Part shown: piece after piece, positions 36,877 through 45,700 of the stretch | How positions within the stretch are numbered: position 1 is the first letter of the stretch | Layout: every line of letters starts with the position of its first letter | From: Psychrobacter urativorans | GTDB lineage: Bacteria > Pseudomonadota > Gammaproteobacteria > Pseudomonadales > Moraxellaceae | Direction: 5' to 3' | Length of the DNA: 64,000 nt | Assembly: GCF_904846695.1 (NCBI RefSeq) | Contig: NZ_CAJHBR010000001.1 | Coordinates: 480,688-544,687 of the forward strand | Program-made: the position numbers and the translations under genes | Notes under the pieces: generated by a model | The model's input: the letters and a program-made list of their open reading frames with translations, nothing else | Databases searched by the model: none | What the model was told of the DNA's origin: nothing

Positions 36877-37261
36877 TTAAAAATGACAGGGGTACTATCA
36901 CACTGCGGCCTAAGGAGTAGCAGGTAATACTATAACTAGCAATAGACAGTAGCAAAACGCCTATACGAGAGAACAATGTTTGAGTGAAGTCTATACATAA
37001 GGAGGGATGACACTTATAAGCGCTGAGTCCATAATAGTGTCACTGTTTAATACAGTTATTAATAAAGTTGATTAATTAGCTGTGGCTGTTGATTAAAAAT
37101 AAAAAGACTAACAAGCTTAAGTACAGTAGTAACATAGATACTGTATAGTGTGCCAAGTTCATTAATGTAGCAGTTTTTAGACAATTGCTAAACTTTATAA
37201 AAGCAAAATCTTTTAACACTATTATCAATTAAAACCTTTTTTGATACCTCTAGGAGTTCAT
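36877..37261. other. Intergenic region lipase / META lipoprotein
   Basis: About 385 bases with no supported coding region and no clear terminator for the lipase gene. The promoter of the META-domain gene should lie near the end; CTAGGAG at about 37250 is its ribosome site. Confidence 0.5.
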
Positions 37262-37747
37262 ATGAAAAATTTGACTAAAGTAATGATGGCAAGCGTATTG
37301 GCAGTAGGTACCCTTGCAGGTTGCCAAACCAGTCCAACCGCTACTGCACCAACAACTCAAGCTCTAAGTAACACTCAATTACAGTCTTATGACTGGCAGT
37401 TAGTTGATGCCAAGCTTACTAACGGCGTTAAGATTAAGCAGTTATTCGTTAACCCAGCTAAGCCATTAATTTTAAGCTTCAATAACTATAATGGCGAAAA
37501 CCGCGTTAACTTTAAGAACACTTGTAACAATATGGGTGCTGAATACAGCGTAGTGAATAATAATGTACAGTTGAACAATGTACTGAGCACTATGATGGCC
37601 TGCCCTGAGCCACAAGCAAGCTTCGATACTGCTACTATGGCTACGGTTCAAGGTAGATATAGCTTGAGCAAAAGTGGTAACAATGCACCTACGTTGACTA
37701 TCACTAACGCTAATCAAGTTGCACAATTCAAAGCCGTTGCTAAGTAA
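37262..37747 (+). CDS. META-domain (HslJ-like) lipoprotein
   Basis: 161 residues. The ATG at 37262 gives a lipoprotein signal (basic start, hydrophobic core, LAGC lipobox near residue 21), so the mature protein is lipidated on Cys. The rest is a META/HslJ domain with the characteristic start (SYDWQLVDAK) and a Cys pair (NTCN.M and MACP) at the usual places. HslJ in E. coli is linked to novobiocin resistance and heat shock, but the molecular role is unknown. The upstream in-frame extension to 37241 lacks a proper start and is rejected. Confidence 0.87.
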   Translation: MKNLTKVMMASVLAVGTLAGCQTSPTATAPTTQALSNTQLQSYDWQLVDAKLTNGVKIKQLFVNPAKPLILSFNNYNGENRVNFKNTCNNMGAEYSVVNNNVQLNNVLSTMMACPEPQASFDTATMATVQGRYSLSKSGNNAPTLTITNANQVAQFKAVAK

Positions 37748-37868
37748 TTATCTATAAGAACAGACTATAAAAACAGACTATAAAAACATAAGCGGTTAGC
37801 TTTAGAGCCAATAGCATTGATTTATAGCCAAAATGACAGTCGATTAATACTAGACTGTTATATAGAAG

Positions 37869-37897
37869 AGGCCTCACTATCTAGTGAGGCCTTTTTT
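37869..37897 (+). terminator. Terminator of the META lipoprotein gene
   Basis: AGGCCTCACTA, two-base loop region, TAGTGAGGCCT followed by seven T residues. Confidence 0.9.
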
Positions 37898-38245
37898 TGT
37901 GTAAAACTCATCATGGTTTACGCTACACTAAGGTGTTTATTAAATATTCAAAGCTTAGCCAAGTGAAAATAAAACCGCATCATTGCTAGTTAGATTCAAC
38001 CGGTAACGGCCATTGATATAAAATTTGCTACCCGGCATTTATCGGTCCTTGCCTAACAGCAACTGCAAAAAATACTATGGCAGCATGGCTATAGCAGTTT
38101 TAAAGCTTATGATCTTTACATTAGACAGCTTCTAAATTAGACAGCTTTTAAATTAGATGGTTTTTAAATGATCGACCGCTCAAAGTAAATAAATAAAAGC
38201 TATAAGCTTTTCCTTTTTCCCTAACGCTTGGCGAGATATTATTCT
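37898..38245. other. Intergenic region before the PD40 lipoprotein gene
   Basis: Nearly 350 bases with no supported coding region. A 16-bp tandem repeat (38121-38168) lies in it. The promoter of the next gene should be within the last 100 bases. Confidence 0.5.
38121..38168. repeat. 16-bp tandem repeat x3
   Basis: TTAGACAGCTTCTAAA, TTAGACAGCTTTTAAA and TTAGATGGTTTTTAAA, head to tail, with few mismatches. Confidence 0.9.
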
Positions 38246-39247
38246 ATGGTTAATCCTATTGGCTCTACGCATACTATCAGTAATGGTTATACGCTGAGGA
38301 ACATAACTGCAGTGGTTAGTACCATAACTTTGTTTGCTTTGAGCGGTTGTCAGACGTTATCGACTTCTACTAGCTCTAACAAAAACACCTCTAGTAGTAA
38401 TCCTCTCGCTGCACACATGCCAGCCATAGATCGACAAGGGCGTATTGCTTATGTAGAAGAGCAAGGCTTAGGTAGTGCCAAAATATCGTCTTTATATAGT
38501 ATCCGCCCTGATGGTAGTGACAGACAGCTGCTCGATCAGCTTAACGGTTATATTTATGCCCCTGCTTGGTCTGCCGATGGTCAACTTTTAGCTTATAGCA
38601 AACAAGCAGCACGCCAACATCCATTTATTTATATCTATGATCAGCGCAAGCAAACTCGTAAGGTAGTGGTCGATGCTAGTGGTAGCAATCTATCGCCAGC
38701 GTTTTCACCAGATGGAAAAACCCTACTTTATAGCTCATCGGTTGCTGGCAATGCCGATATCTATCAGCTGTCCTTAACTGACGGGACTACTAAGCAGCTT
38801 ACTACCTTGTCTAGTACTGAGGTACAGCCAACTTATGCTGCTGATGGACAGAGCTTCCTATATGTTAGTGATAAAGTTCGCGCTGGGCGGCCTAGTATTT
38901 ATCGCTATAGCTTGGCTACGGGTAGTGCCACGCAGATATCTTCTGGTGGCTACGCTGCCAGTCCGCAGTTGAGCTTAGATGGCCAGCTTATGAGTTACCT
39001 CAATGGTCGCCAAGCTGCGGTGATGACTTTAGCCAACAAGCAAGTGCTTAACCTTGCAGAGACTGGCCTTGATGAGCCGGCCCGTCTTTCTCCAAGTGCT
39101 CAATATGTGGTTTATGCTATGCAAAACCGCACCATAAATGGTCAAGCCGGTAGCAGTCTAGTGATTCGCTCTTTAGCTGGCGGTAGTAGTTATACCATTA
39201 GCAGTAAGTCAGCGGGATTAATGCGTTCGCCAGTATGGAGTCGTTAA
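38246..39247 (+). CDS. PD40/TolB-like beta-propeller lipoprotein
   Basis: 333 residues from the ATG at 38246. A lipoprotein signal ends at LSGC (about residue 36). The mature part is a series of WD40-like PD40 blades: YAPAWSADGQLLAYS, SPAFSPDGKTLLYSS, QPTYAADGQSFLYVS, SPQLSLDGQLMSYL and ARLSPSAQYVVYA, each about 42 residues, resembling the TolB propeller. It lacks the TolB N-terminal domain and has no Pal, TolA or TolQR nearby, so it is a TolB-like lipoprotein and not TolB. The role is unknown; it probably sits in the periplasm anchored to a membrane. A TTG upstream at 38228 is in frame but unlikely. Confidence 0.85.
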   Translation: MVNPIGSTHTISNGYTLRNITAVVSTITLFALSGCQTLSTSTSSNKNTSSSNPLAAHMPAIDRQGRIAYVEEQGLGSAKISSLYSIRPDGSDRQLLDQLNGYIYAPAWSADGQLLAYSKQAARQHPFIYIYDQRKQTRKVVVDASGSNLSPAFSPDGKTLLYSSSVAGNADIYQLSLTDGTTKQLTTLSSTEVQPTYAADGQSFLYVSDKVRAGRPSIYRYSLATGSATQISSGGYAASPQLSLDGQLMSYLNGRQAAVMTLANKQVLNLAETGLDEPARLSPSAQYVVYAMQNRTINGQAGSSLVIRSLAGGSSYTISSKSAGLMRSPVWSR

Positions 39248-39561
39248 CTAGCTGCTATTTTTATTATTATTTTTATAATGCTTATGATCCTTATTGCATC
39301 GACCTCAATCTATCAATCTATCAATCTATCAATCTATTAATAACGAATTAGATATATTGGCTAATTATTGATATATACTCAATAGCAAATAAAGAAACAT
39401 AAGTTGATCTTATTGGATGCAGTTACTGTTAAGATTTTGAGGCCGCTATAAAAATATAAAAGTTGGCTGCTATTACTTAGTATTATTGTTTATACAGCCA
39501 AATACATAACTGGTGACCCTAGTGATTATTATATTAGGTAGTCAAAAGGAGCATGGGTACG
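39248..39561. other. Intergenic region upstream of the yqiJ-like gene
   Basis: About 310 AT-rich bases with an 8-bp tandem repeat at 39305-39336. No coding region. AAAAGGAG at 39545-39551 is the ribosome site of the next gene. Confidence 0.5.
39305..39336. repeat. 8-bp tandem repeat x4
   Basis: TCAATCTA is repeated exactly four times just after the PD40 lipoprotein gene. Confidence 0.95.
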
Positions 39562-40224
39562 ATGCAAGAATCTTTTTTAATATTCATTACTAAAATTAGC
39601 TTATACCCTACAGTTATCTTTACTGGTCTAGTGATGTTTGTCACTTTATATTGGCTAGTTTCTTTGCTAGGCCTCACTGATATGGACAACGTAGAGATCG
39701 GGGACTCTGGTGCTGACTCTAACTTATCTGATCTAGCCTCCACAGGAGTTTTTACTGGGCTGGCGCTGAAGCTTGGTCTCTATGGCGTACCCTTAATAGT
39801 GATACTTAGCTTAGTGAGCTTGATTGGTTGGCTGCTTAGCTACTTATATAGCAGTTTGCTACACCAATGGTACGACTCAGGTCTACTCTATTATGTATTT
39901 GGCACAGGAGCACTAGTATTAGTGCTAATAGTGTCTATGTGGCTGACTGGCCTTATCATCGCTCCTATTCGTAACAAAGTCACCAATATCCCCAAACGTA
40001 ATGCTTCTAGCAATTTGGGTAAGACGGCTATAGTGCGCACTCTTAGCGTTACTGATAAGCACGGTGAGGCTGAACTAAGCGATGGCGGGGCAGGATTGAT
40101 CCTTAGAATTCGACCTGATATGGATAGTAAGGCTCTGCCGCTGAAACAAGGCGATAAAGTAGTATTAGTAGAATACTTACAAGAGACTAATGCTTATCGG
40201 GTGGCGGTAGTCAAAGATCCATAA
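39562..40224 (+). CDS. yqiJ: YqiJ-like membrane protein with C-terminal OB/NfeD-like domain
   Basis: About 220 residues. Three membrane helices (about 10-35, 70-93, 105-130) are followed by a soluble beta-rich C-terminal domain of about 75 residues (GKTAIVRTLSVTDKHGEAELSD...GDKVVLVEYLQETNAYRVAVV), like the OB-fold domain of NfeD relatives. Size, topology and position before a YqiK-type flotillin match YqiJ of E. coli. NfeD-type proteins pair with SPFH proteins in membrane microdomains. Of two starts, the ATG at 39562 is preferred because AAGGAG lies only one base before the ATG at 39553. The flotillin gene follows after 182 bases. Confidence 0.82.
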   Translation: MQESFLIFITKISLYPTVIFTGLVMFVTLYWLVSLLGLTDMDNVEIGDSGADSNLSDLASTGVFTGLALKLGLYGVPLIVILSLVSLIGWLLSYLYSSLLHQWYDSGLLYYVFGTGALVLVLIVSMWLTGLIIAPIRNKVTNIPKRNASSNLGKTAIVRTLSVTDKHGEAELSDGGAGLILRIRPDMDSKALPLKQGDKVVLVEYLQETNAYRVAVVKDP

Positions 40225-40260
40225 TGGCTTAGGTAATTTACTAAATCATTATTAATAACA

Positions 40261-40299
40261 AATTGAACTGATAAATTGAACTAATAAAGTGAACTAATA
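40261..40299. repeat. 13-bp tandem repeat x3
   Basis: AATTGAACTGATA, AATTGAACTAATA and AAGTGAACTAATA, head to tail, between the yqiJ-like and flotillin genes. Confidence 0.9.
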
Positions 40300-40406
40300 A
40301 ATATTTGCTGACTACTTAGCTGTTGGTAAATGGCTAGCTAGCTACTTACAGACATAGCGTTGGTTATTCTAAATTTGGTTAAACGGTTTACATTAAAGGA
40401 GTGAAT

Positions 40407-42431
40407 ATGGACATACTCATTATCGTTGGCGTAGTAGTAGTGCTGGCGTTTATTTTTATTATGGCAATGCTTTTAATGCTGAAAGCCTTTTATTATAAGG
40501 TTGAGCAAGGCACAGCACTAATTATTAATGGCGTTAGTAAAATTGACGTACGTTTTGACGGCGGTATTATTTGGCCGATCATCAATAAAAAAGAATTGAT
40601 GAGAATCTCACTAATTACCTTAGAAGTAGATAGACGAGGTAAAGAAGGGCTGATTTGTGCCGATAATATGCGTGCAGATATCACTGTAGCGTTTTATTTA
40701 CGCGTCAATGAGACTGAAGAAGATGTCCTCAAAGTTGCTAAGTCTGTTGGGGTTGAACGTGCTTCGGACAAAGTCGCTGTTAATGAGCTGTTCAATGCTA
40801 AGTTCTCTGAAGCGCTAAAAACAGTCGGTAAACAGATTGATTTTGTCAAACTTTTTGAAAATCGTAGCGAGTTTCGTGACAGTATTGTCAAAGAGATCGG
40901 CAATGATTTAAATGGTTATGTTCTAGAAGACGTGGCGATTGATTACTTAGAACAAACGCCAAAATCATCGTTAGATTCAAGCAATATCTTGGATGCTGAG
41001 GGTATCAAAAAGATCACTCAGTTAACGGCTGCTCAAAACATTATTACTAATGAGCTTGAGCGTGATGAAGAGTTAGCGGTCAAGAAGAAAAACGTTGAAA
41101 CCAGAGAAGCTATGCTGGAGTTAGAGCGTCAACAAGCCGATGCCGAAGCCAAACAACGTCGCGAAATAGCTTCTGTCATCGCTCGTGAGACCGCAGAAAC
41201 TCGTAAGATCGAGGAAGAAGAACGCAAAAAGTCTGAAACTGCGGTCATTATGGTTGAGCAGGACTTAGCCATACAACGCGAGAATCAACAGCGTGAGATT
41301 GAAGTAGCTGGCCAAAATCGCTTGCGTGCGGTAGTTATTGAAGAAGAGAAAGTGACTCGTGCTCGCGACTTAGAAATTGTCTCCCGTGAGCGTGAAGTGG
41401 ATCTACAGCGTATCGAAGCCGAAAGAGCCATTGAGCTTGAGAAAAAAGAGATCGCTAACGTTATTCGTGAGCGTATTGCGGTAGATAAAACCGTCGCCCA
41501 AGAAGAAGAGCGTATTAAAGAAGTTCGTGAAGTTAGTGAAGCAGAGCGTTCTAAGCAAACGCGCGTATTAGCCGCTGAAGCGGATGCCGAAGAAATCAAA
41601 GTACGTCAAGTCAAAAAAGCTGAAGCAGATGAGATGGCGGCTAAGCATAAAGCTGTTGAGATCACCACTTTAGCTACTGCTAATCTAGAGGCTTCCGCTA
41701 AAGAGTCGGAAGCTAAAGTTAGACTGGCCGAAGGTATCAAAGCTGAAGAGTCAGCCCATGGCTTTGCAGAAGCAGCTATCCAAGAAGCCAAAGCGTCATC
41801 TTTAGAAAAAGAAGGTCTAGCCAAAGCTAATATCGTTAGAGCTACCGGACAAGCGCAAGCGCAGGCCGACCGTGAAAAAGGCGTAGCAGATGCTGAAATT
41901 ATTGCCGCTCGCGGTGAGTCTAATGCTAAATCAGAGCGTGACATCGGTTTAGTTAATGCTGAAGTTATTGCTGCTATTGGTCATTCTAATGCGCAAGCAG
42001 AACGCGAAGTCGGACTGGCTAAAGCAGAAGTGACTCGTGAACACTTTAAGGCTGAAGCGGATGGCTTGGTTGAAAAGTTCAATGCTATGGGTAGTATGAG
42101 CAAAGAGGCGCGAGAGCACGAAGAATTCCGTATGGGTCTTGAAACCGCCCTGCAAGAAGCGATGGCCTCTATCGAAGCGGGTAAAGAGATCGCTAAAGAA
42201 AATGCTGAAGTATTAGCAGTCGCCCTACAAAAAGCTAAAATCGATATTGTTGGTGGTGAAGCGCACTTCTTTGATAACTTTGCCAAGTCATTGTCTATCG
42301 GCAAAGCTATCGATGGTCTTGCTGGCAAGTCGGATACTTTGAGCGGTATTATCAATACTATGATGGCCAATCAAGCGATGTCTAGGGCCAACCAGCAGGA
42401 GCATGATAAGCCTGTTAACCATAATGATTAA
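40407..42431 (+). CDS. yqiK: Flotillin-family SPFH protein (YqiK type)
   Basis: 674 residues from the ATG at 40407, six bases after AAAGGAG; the in-frame GTG at 40401 overlaps that site and is rejected. Residues 1-25 form a membrane helix facing the periplasm by its N-terminus. Residues about 25-190 are the SPFH/band 7 domain (YYKVEQGTALIINGV, VAFYLRVNETEEDVLKV, YVLEDVAIDYLEQTP). A long coiled coil rich in Glu, Ala, Arg and Lys (about 200-600) contains the EAKV/AEV repeats typical of flotillins. The protein is expected to form oligomers on the cytoplasmic face of the inner membrane. It is flanked by a YqiJ-like gene and a giant AAA ATPase gene in the same direction. Confidence 0.93.
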   Translation: MDILIIVGVVVVLAFIFIMAMLLMLKAFYYKVEQGTALIINGVSKIDVRFDGGIIWPIINKKELMRISLITLEVDRRGKEGLICADNMRADITVAFYLRVNETEEDVLKVAKSVGVERASDKVAVNELFNAKFSEALKTVGKQIDFVKLFENRSEFRDSIVKEIGNDLNGYVLEDVAIDYLEQTPKSSLDSSNILDAEGIKKITQLTAAQNIITNELERDEELAVKKKNVETREAMLELERQQADAEAKQRREIASVIARETAETRKIEEEERKKSETAVIMVEQDLAIQRENQQREIEVAGQNRLRAVVIEEEKVTRARDLEIVSREREVDLQRIEAERAIELEKKEIANVIRERIAVDKTVAQEEERIKEVREVSEAERSKQTRVLAAEADAEEIKVRQVKKAEADEMAAKHKAVEITTLATANLEASAKESEAKVRLAEGIKAEESAHGFAEAAIQEAKASSLEKEGLAKANIVRATGQAQAQADREKGVADAEIIAARGESNAKSERDIGLVNAEVIAAIGHSNAQAEREVGLAKAEVTREHFKAEADGLVEKFNAMGSMSKEAREHEEFRMGLETALQEAMASIEAGKEIAKENAEVLAVALQKAKIDIVGGEAHFFDNFAKSLSIGKAIDGLAGKSDTLSGIINTMMANQAMSRANQQEHDKPVNHND

Positions 42432-42492
42432 TCATGATGACTAGCTATAATAAGTCAGCTGTAGGGTTTCGATAGACAGATAGCGATTTGGG

Positions 42493-42544
42493 TAGCCAAC
42501 TCCAGCTAAACGGCACGCATAAGCGCCAGACAGCGAGTTGGCTA
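42493..42544. repeat. Inverted repeat after the flotillin gene
   Basis: TAGCCAACTC (42493-42502) and GAGTTGGCTA (42535-42544) are perfect inverted copies separated by 32 bases. No T tail, so it is not a typical terminator. Confidence 0.7.
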
Positions 42545-42587
42545 TTCTAAGAGAACCAATAGTGCGGTCACAGGTTTTTTTAGAATA

Positions 42588-42667
42588 GCTAAGGGCTTTT
42601 TAAAGTCGCTAAGGGCTTCTCAAAGTAGCTAAGGGCTTTTTAAAGTCGCTAAGGGCTTTTTCAACAC
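42588..42667. repeat. 20-bp tandem repeat x4
   Basis: Four head-to-tail units of GCTAAGGGCTTTTTAAAGTC with a few substitutions lie just upstream of the giant ATPase gene, where promoter or leader elements would be expected. Confidence 0.95.
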
Positions 42668-42720
42668 AATCGATTATCTTATTATTCTTATTGCCTAAAA
42701 ATAGAAGTGGACGAATAGCA

Positions 42721-45700
42721 ATGGCAGATATGCAAAATCCGAAGGATCTCAGTAGCACCGGTAGAGTTGAACAGGCTGATCAAGCCGTTGCTGCAGGCAA
42801 TGCCTATGAGCTGATCAAAAAGCGGTTAACTGAGCAAGGCAATCGATTAGAGCAGCAGACTGCCAAGCTAAATAATGCGCGTCTAGCAGAGTTTGGCAGT
42901 ACCCAGATGCAAGTGATTGCCCGCACGCGTGTCCGTACTGAATACAACTGTGTGGCACAAGACATGGTACAAGTGGGTGACTATCTGCTGTTTGGCTATA
43001 ATGTATTTATGGGTCTAAAGCGGGCAAGCAATATTAAGGATGTACTATCGCTGTATCGCCTTATAGAGCCTGCCGACGGTAGCAATAGTAACAGTAGCGA
43101 TGATAGTAATAGCGATAGTAGTGATAGTAGTGATAGTAGCAATAGCAGCGATAAAGAGTATGCACTAGAAGAAGTCGATTTGACTGATACGTTTTTAGAT
43201 CAAACTGCCTTTGTACAAGATTTTAATGAGCTGTACCGCTATTACAAGCAAACGCGCTTGATACAAATTACCGTCAAGGACAGCAAGCTGCTATTAGCGT
43301 TTCAGATCGGTGAGCGTATCACTGATATTCGAGTGTTTCGTTTTGCCTTAGATTTTAGCGAAAACATCCCAAAGGCGGCACAAGTAGCTTATGTAGACAA
43401 TCGCGGTGAGCGTGATATTGAGTTGCCACCCGCCCATGATTTTGATTGGATCGTGACTACACGCGAGCAGATGGTCAATGGCAAACATCCGCATATGAAT
43501 ATCTTAGATACCATATTTGTGGAAACCGTCAATGGCGACTTGACCATCAAGATTGAGGATAATACTCACTCAGGGCTAGGGATCTATAGTGAGCCTGTCA
43601 ATGACAGCACTCAATCTCTAACCGATGCTGAGATTGCTTATGCCAAAGTCGGTAGTCTAATACTGCTGAAGATTCTGCCTTATAGAGAAGATAGCTATCG
43701 TTATTTTTTCTATAACACCCTAACCGAGACGGTATTGCGTTTGGATGCTATCGGCCAGTCTTGTGTGCAGCTACCAGAAGATCACGGTATTATATTTCCT
43801 GGTGGTTATTACTTACAGACCGGAGAGCATAAGCTATTTGATAGCCAAAATAATAATGCTATGGATTTAAGGTTTAAGCGCAAAATCATATCGCCCAATG
43901 GTGAGGATGTGTTGTTCTTATTCTATGATATAGCCTTAGGAGTCACCGGATTATTCCCTTATAATTTGATTAAAAAAAGACTGGCAAATCCTATTTACTG
44001 TAACGGGATGGCGCTAGCAGAGAGCGGTCAGCTAGTACTATTTAGTGCCCAAAGTGAGCCGTCACGTATTCACCCTATGCAGATATGGCATACCCCCTAT
44101 GCCTCGCAAGAGTATATTAGCGAGCTGCCTGAAAGCAGCAGTTTTTATGGCAAAATTGGTAATAAGGAATTGGTTCGAGGCATCTCAGACCTCTACAGTA
44201 TTACTCGCCTAATAGACAATCAAACGGTGTCGCAAAAGCTCTACGAGGAGCTTGTCGGTAATACCAGCAGGCTGTTCGATAGCTATTATTGGTTGTCTGA
44301 GCCTGATCTTGCTGAAGTGGCAGATAGTATTCGTGAAGTCACAGCGACGGCTGAATTGGTCATCGATGAGTTCGCTAAAGTACAAAGCATTCAAAAGCAA
44401 ACCCAAACAGCTTTGAGCGATGCCGAGGCTAAGCAAAACCAGATTGCTCAGCAGATAAAAACAACCACTTTTGATTCGGCGAGTGACTACGTGGCGCAAT
44501 TGTCTGCAATCAGACAGCAAAAAGGCCAGTTAGTCAGTTTAGAGAATTTGCGTTATTTAGATGGCGATAAGCTACAAGCGTTACAGGCTCAATTAGAAAC
44601 TATCGAAAGCGAGCTGGCTGAGCAGACGGTAGGCTATCTGAGCGCTGAGAAGGCGTTAGCAAGTTATGAAGACACTTTAGCGGAGGTCAGTGAACGCTTA
44701 GATTCGGCTGAAACTAATGCTGAATTAAAGCCAGTGTTAGACACTATCGATGCAACGGCACAAGGTCTAGATTTATTGACTGAGCTGTTAGGCACGCTAG
44801 ATGTTGCTGATGCCACCGTGCGCACCCAAATCATTGATGATATCTCTGCTATTTACTCGCGTCTTAATCAGAGCAAGGCCAAGCTTAATCATAAACGCAA
44901 AAACTTAGGCTCTGCTGAGGCAGTAGCGCAGTTTGGTGCCCAGTTTAAGCTGTTTGGTCAGTCAATTGCCAATGCTCTATCCATCGCTAATACGCCTGAA
45001 AAGTCAGATGAGCAAATGGCTAAGTTGCTAGTGCAGTTAGAAGAGCTGGAGAGCCAGTTTTCTGATCCAGAAGCTAATATAGGTGATCAGTTTTTAGCAG
45101 ACATTATTAGTAAACGTGAAGAGATTTACGAGGTTTTTGAAAACCATAAGCAGCAACTGCTCGATGCGCGTAACCGCAAGGCTCAGAACTTAGGCGATGG
45201 CGCGCTTAGGATGCTTGAGAGTATCAAGAAGCGTACCCAAAGTGCTAGCATTACTGGCTTTAAAGATGAAAGTGCTCTAAATACTTATTTTGCTGCGGAT
45301 GGCTTAGTACAAAAGGTACGTAGCATTGCCAAGTCTCTGCAACAGCTAGGCTTTAGTGTCAAAGCAGATGATCTCAATGCTCGCCTTAAAGCCATTCAAA
45401 TTGAGAGTTATAAGAGCCTAAAAGATAAGTCAGACTTATTTGAAGAGGGTGGTCAGATTATCAAGCTGGGCAAGCACCGCTTCTCGGTCAATACTCAGCC
45501 TTTAGATTTGACCCTTCTGAGTCGCCAGCAGGCTAATGGCCAACGGCTTCTCAACCTACATCTGACGGGCACCGACTACTATCAAGTATTAAATAATGAT
45601 GAGCTTAATTCGCTACGCCCATATTGGGATATGAATATAGCTTCTGAATCAGACAAAGTGTATCGCGCTGAATACTTAGCCTATAGCATTATCGAAAGTG

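Noticed and set aside
38246..39247. TolB of the Tol-Pal system
   Set aside because: It is a lipoprotein with PD40 blades but lacks the TolB N-terminal domain, and no tolQRA or pal genes are adjacent.
40493..42370. Many long antisense frames opposite the flotillin gene
   Set aside because: They are shadows of a Glu/Ala-rich coiled-coil gene, giving Ser/Ala-rich translations without start signals.
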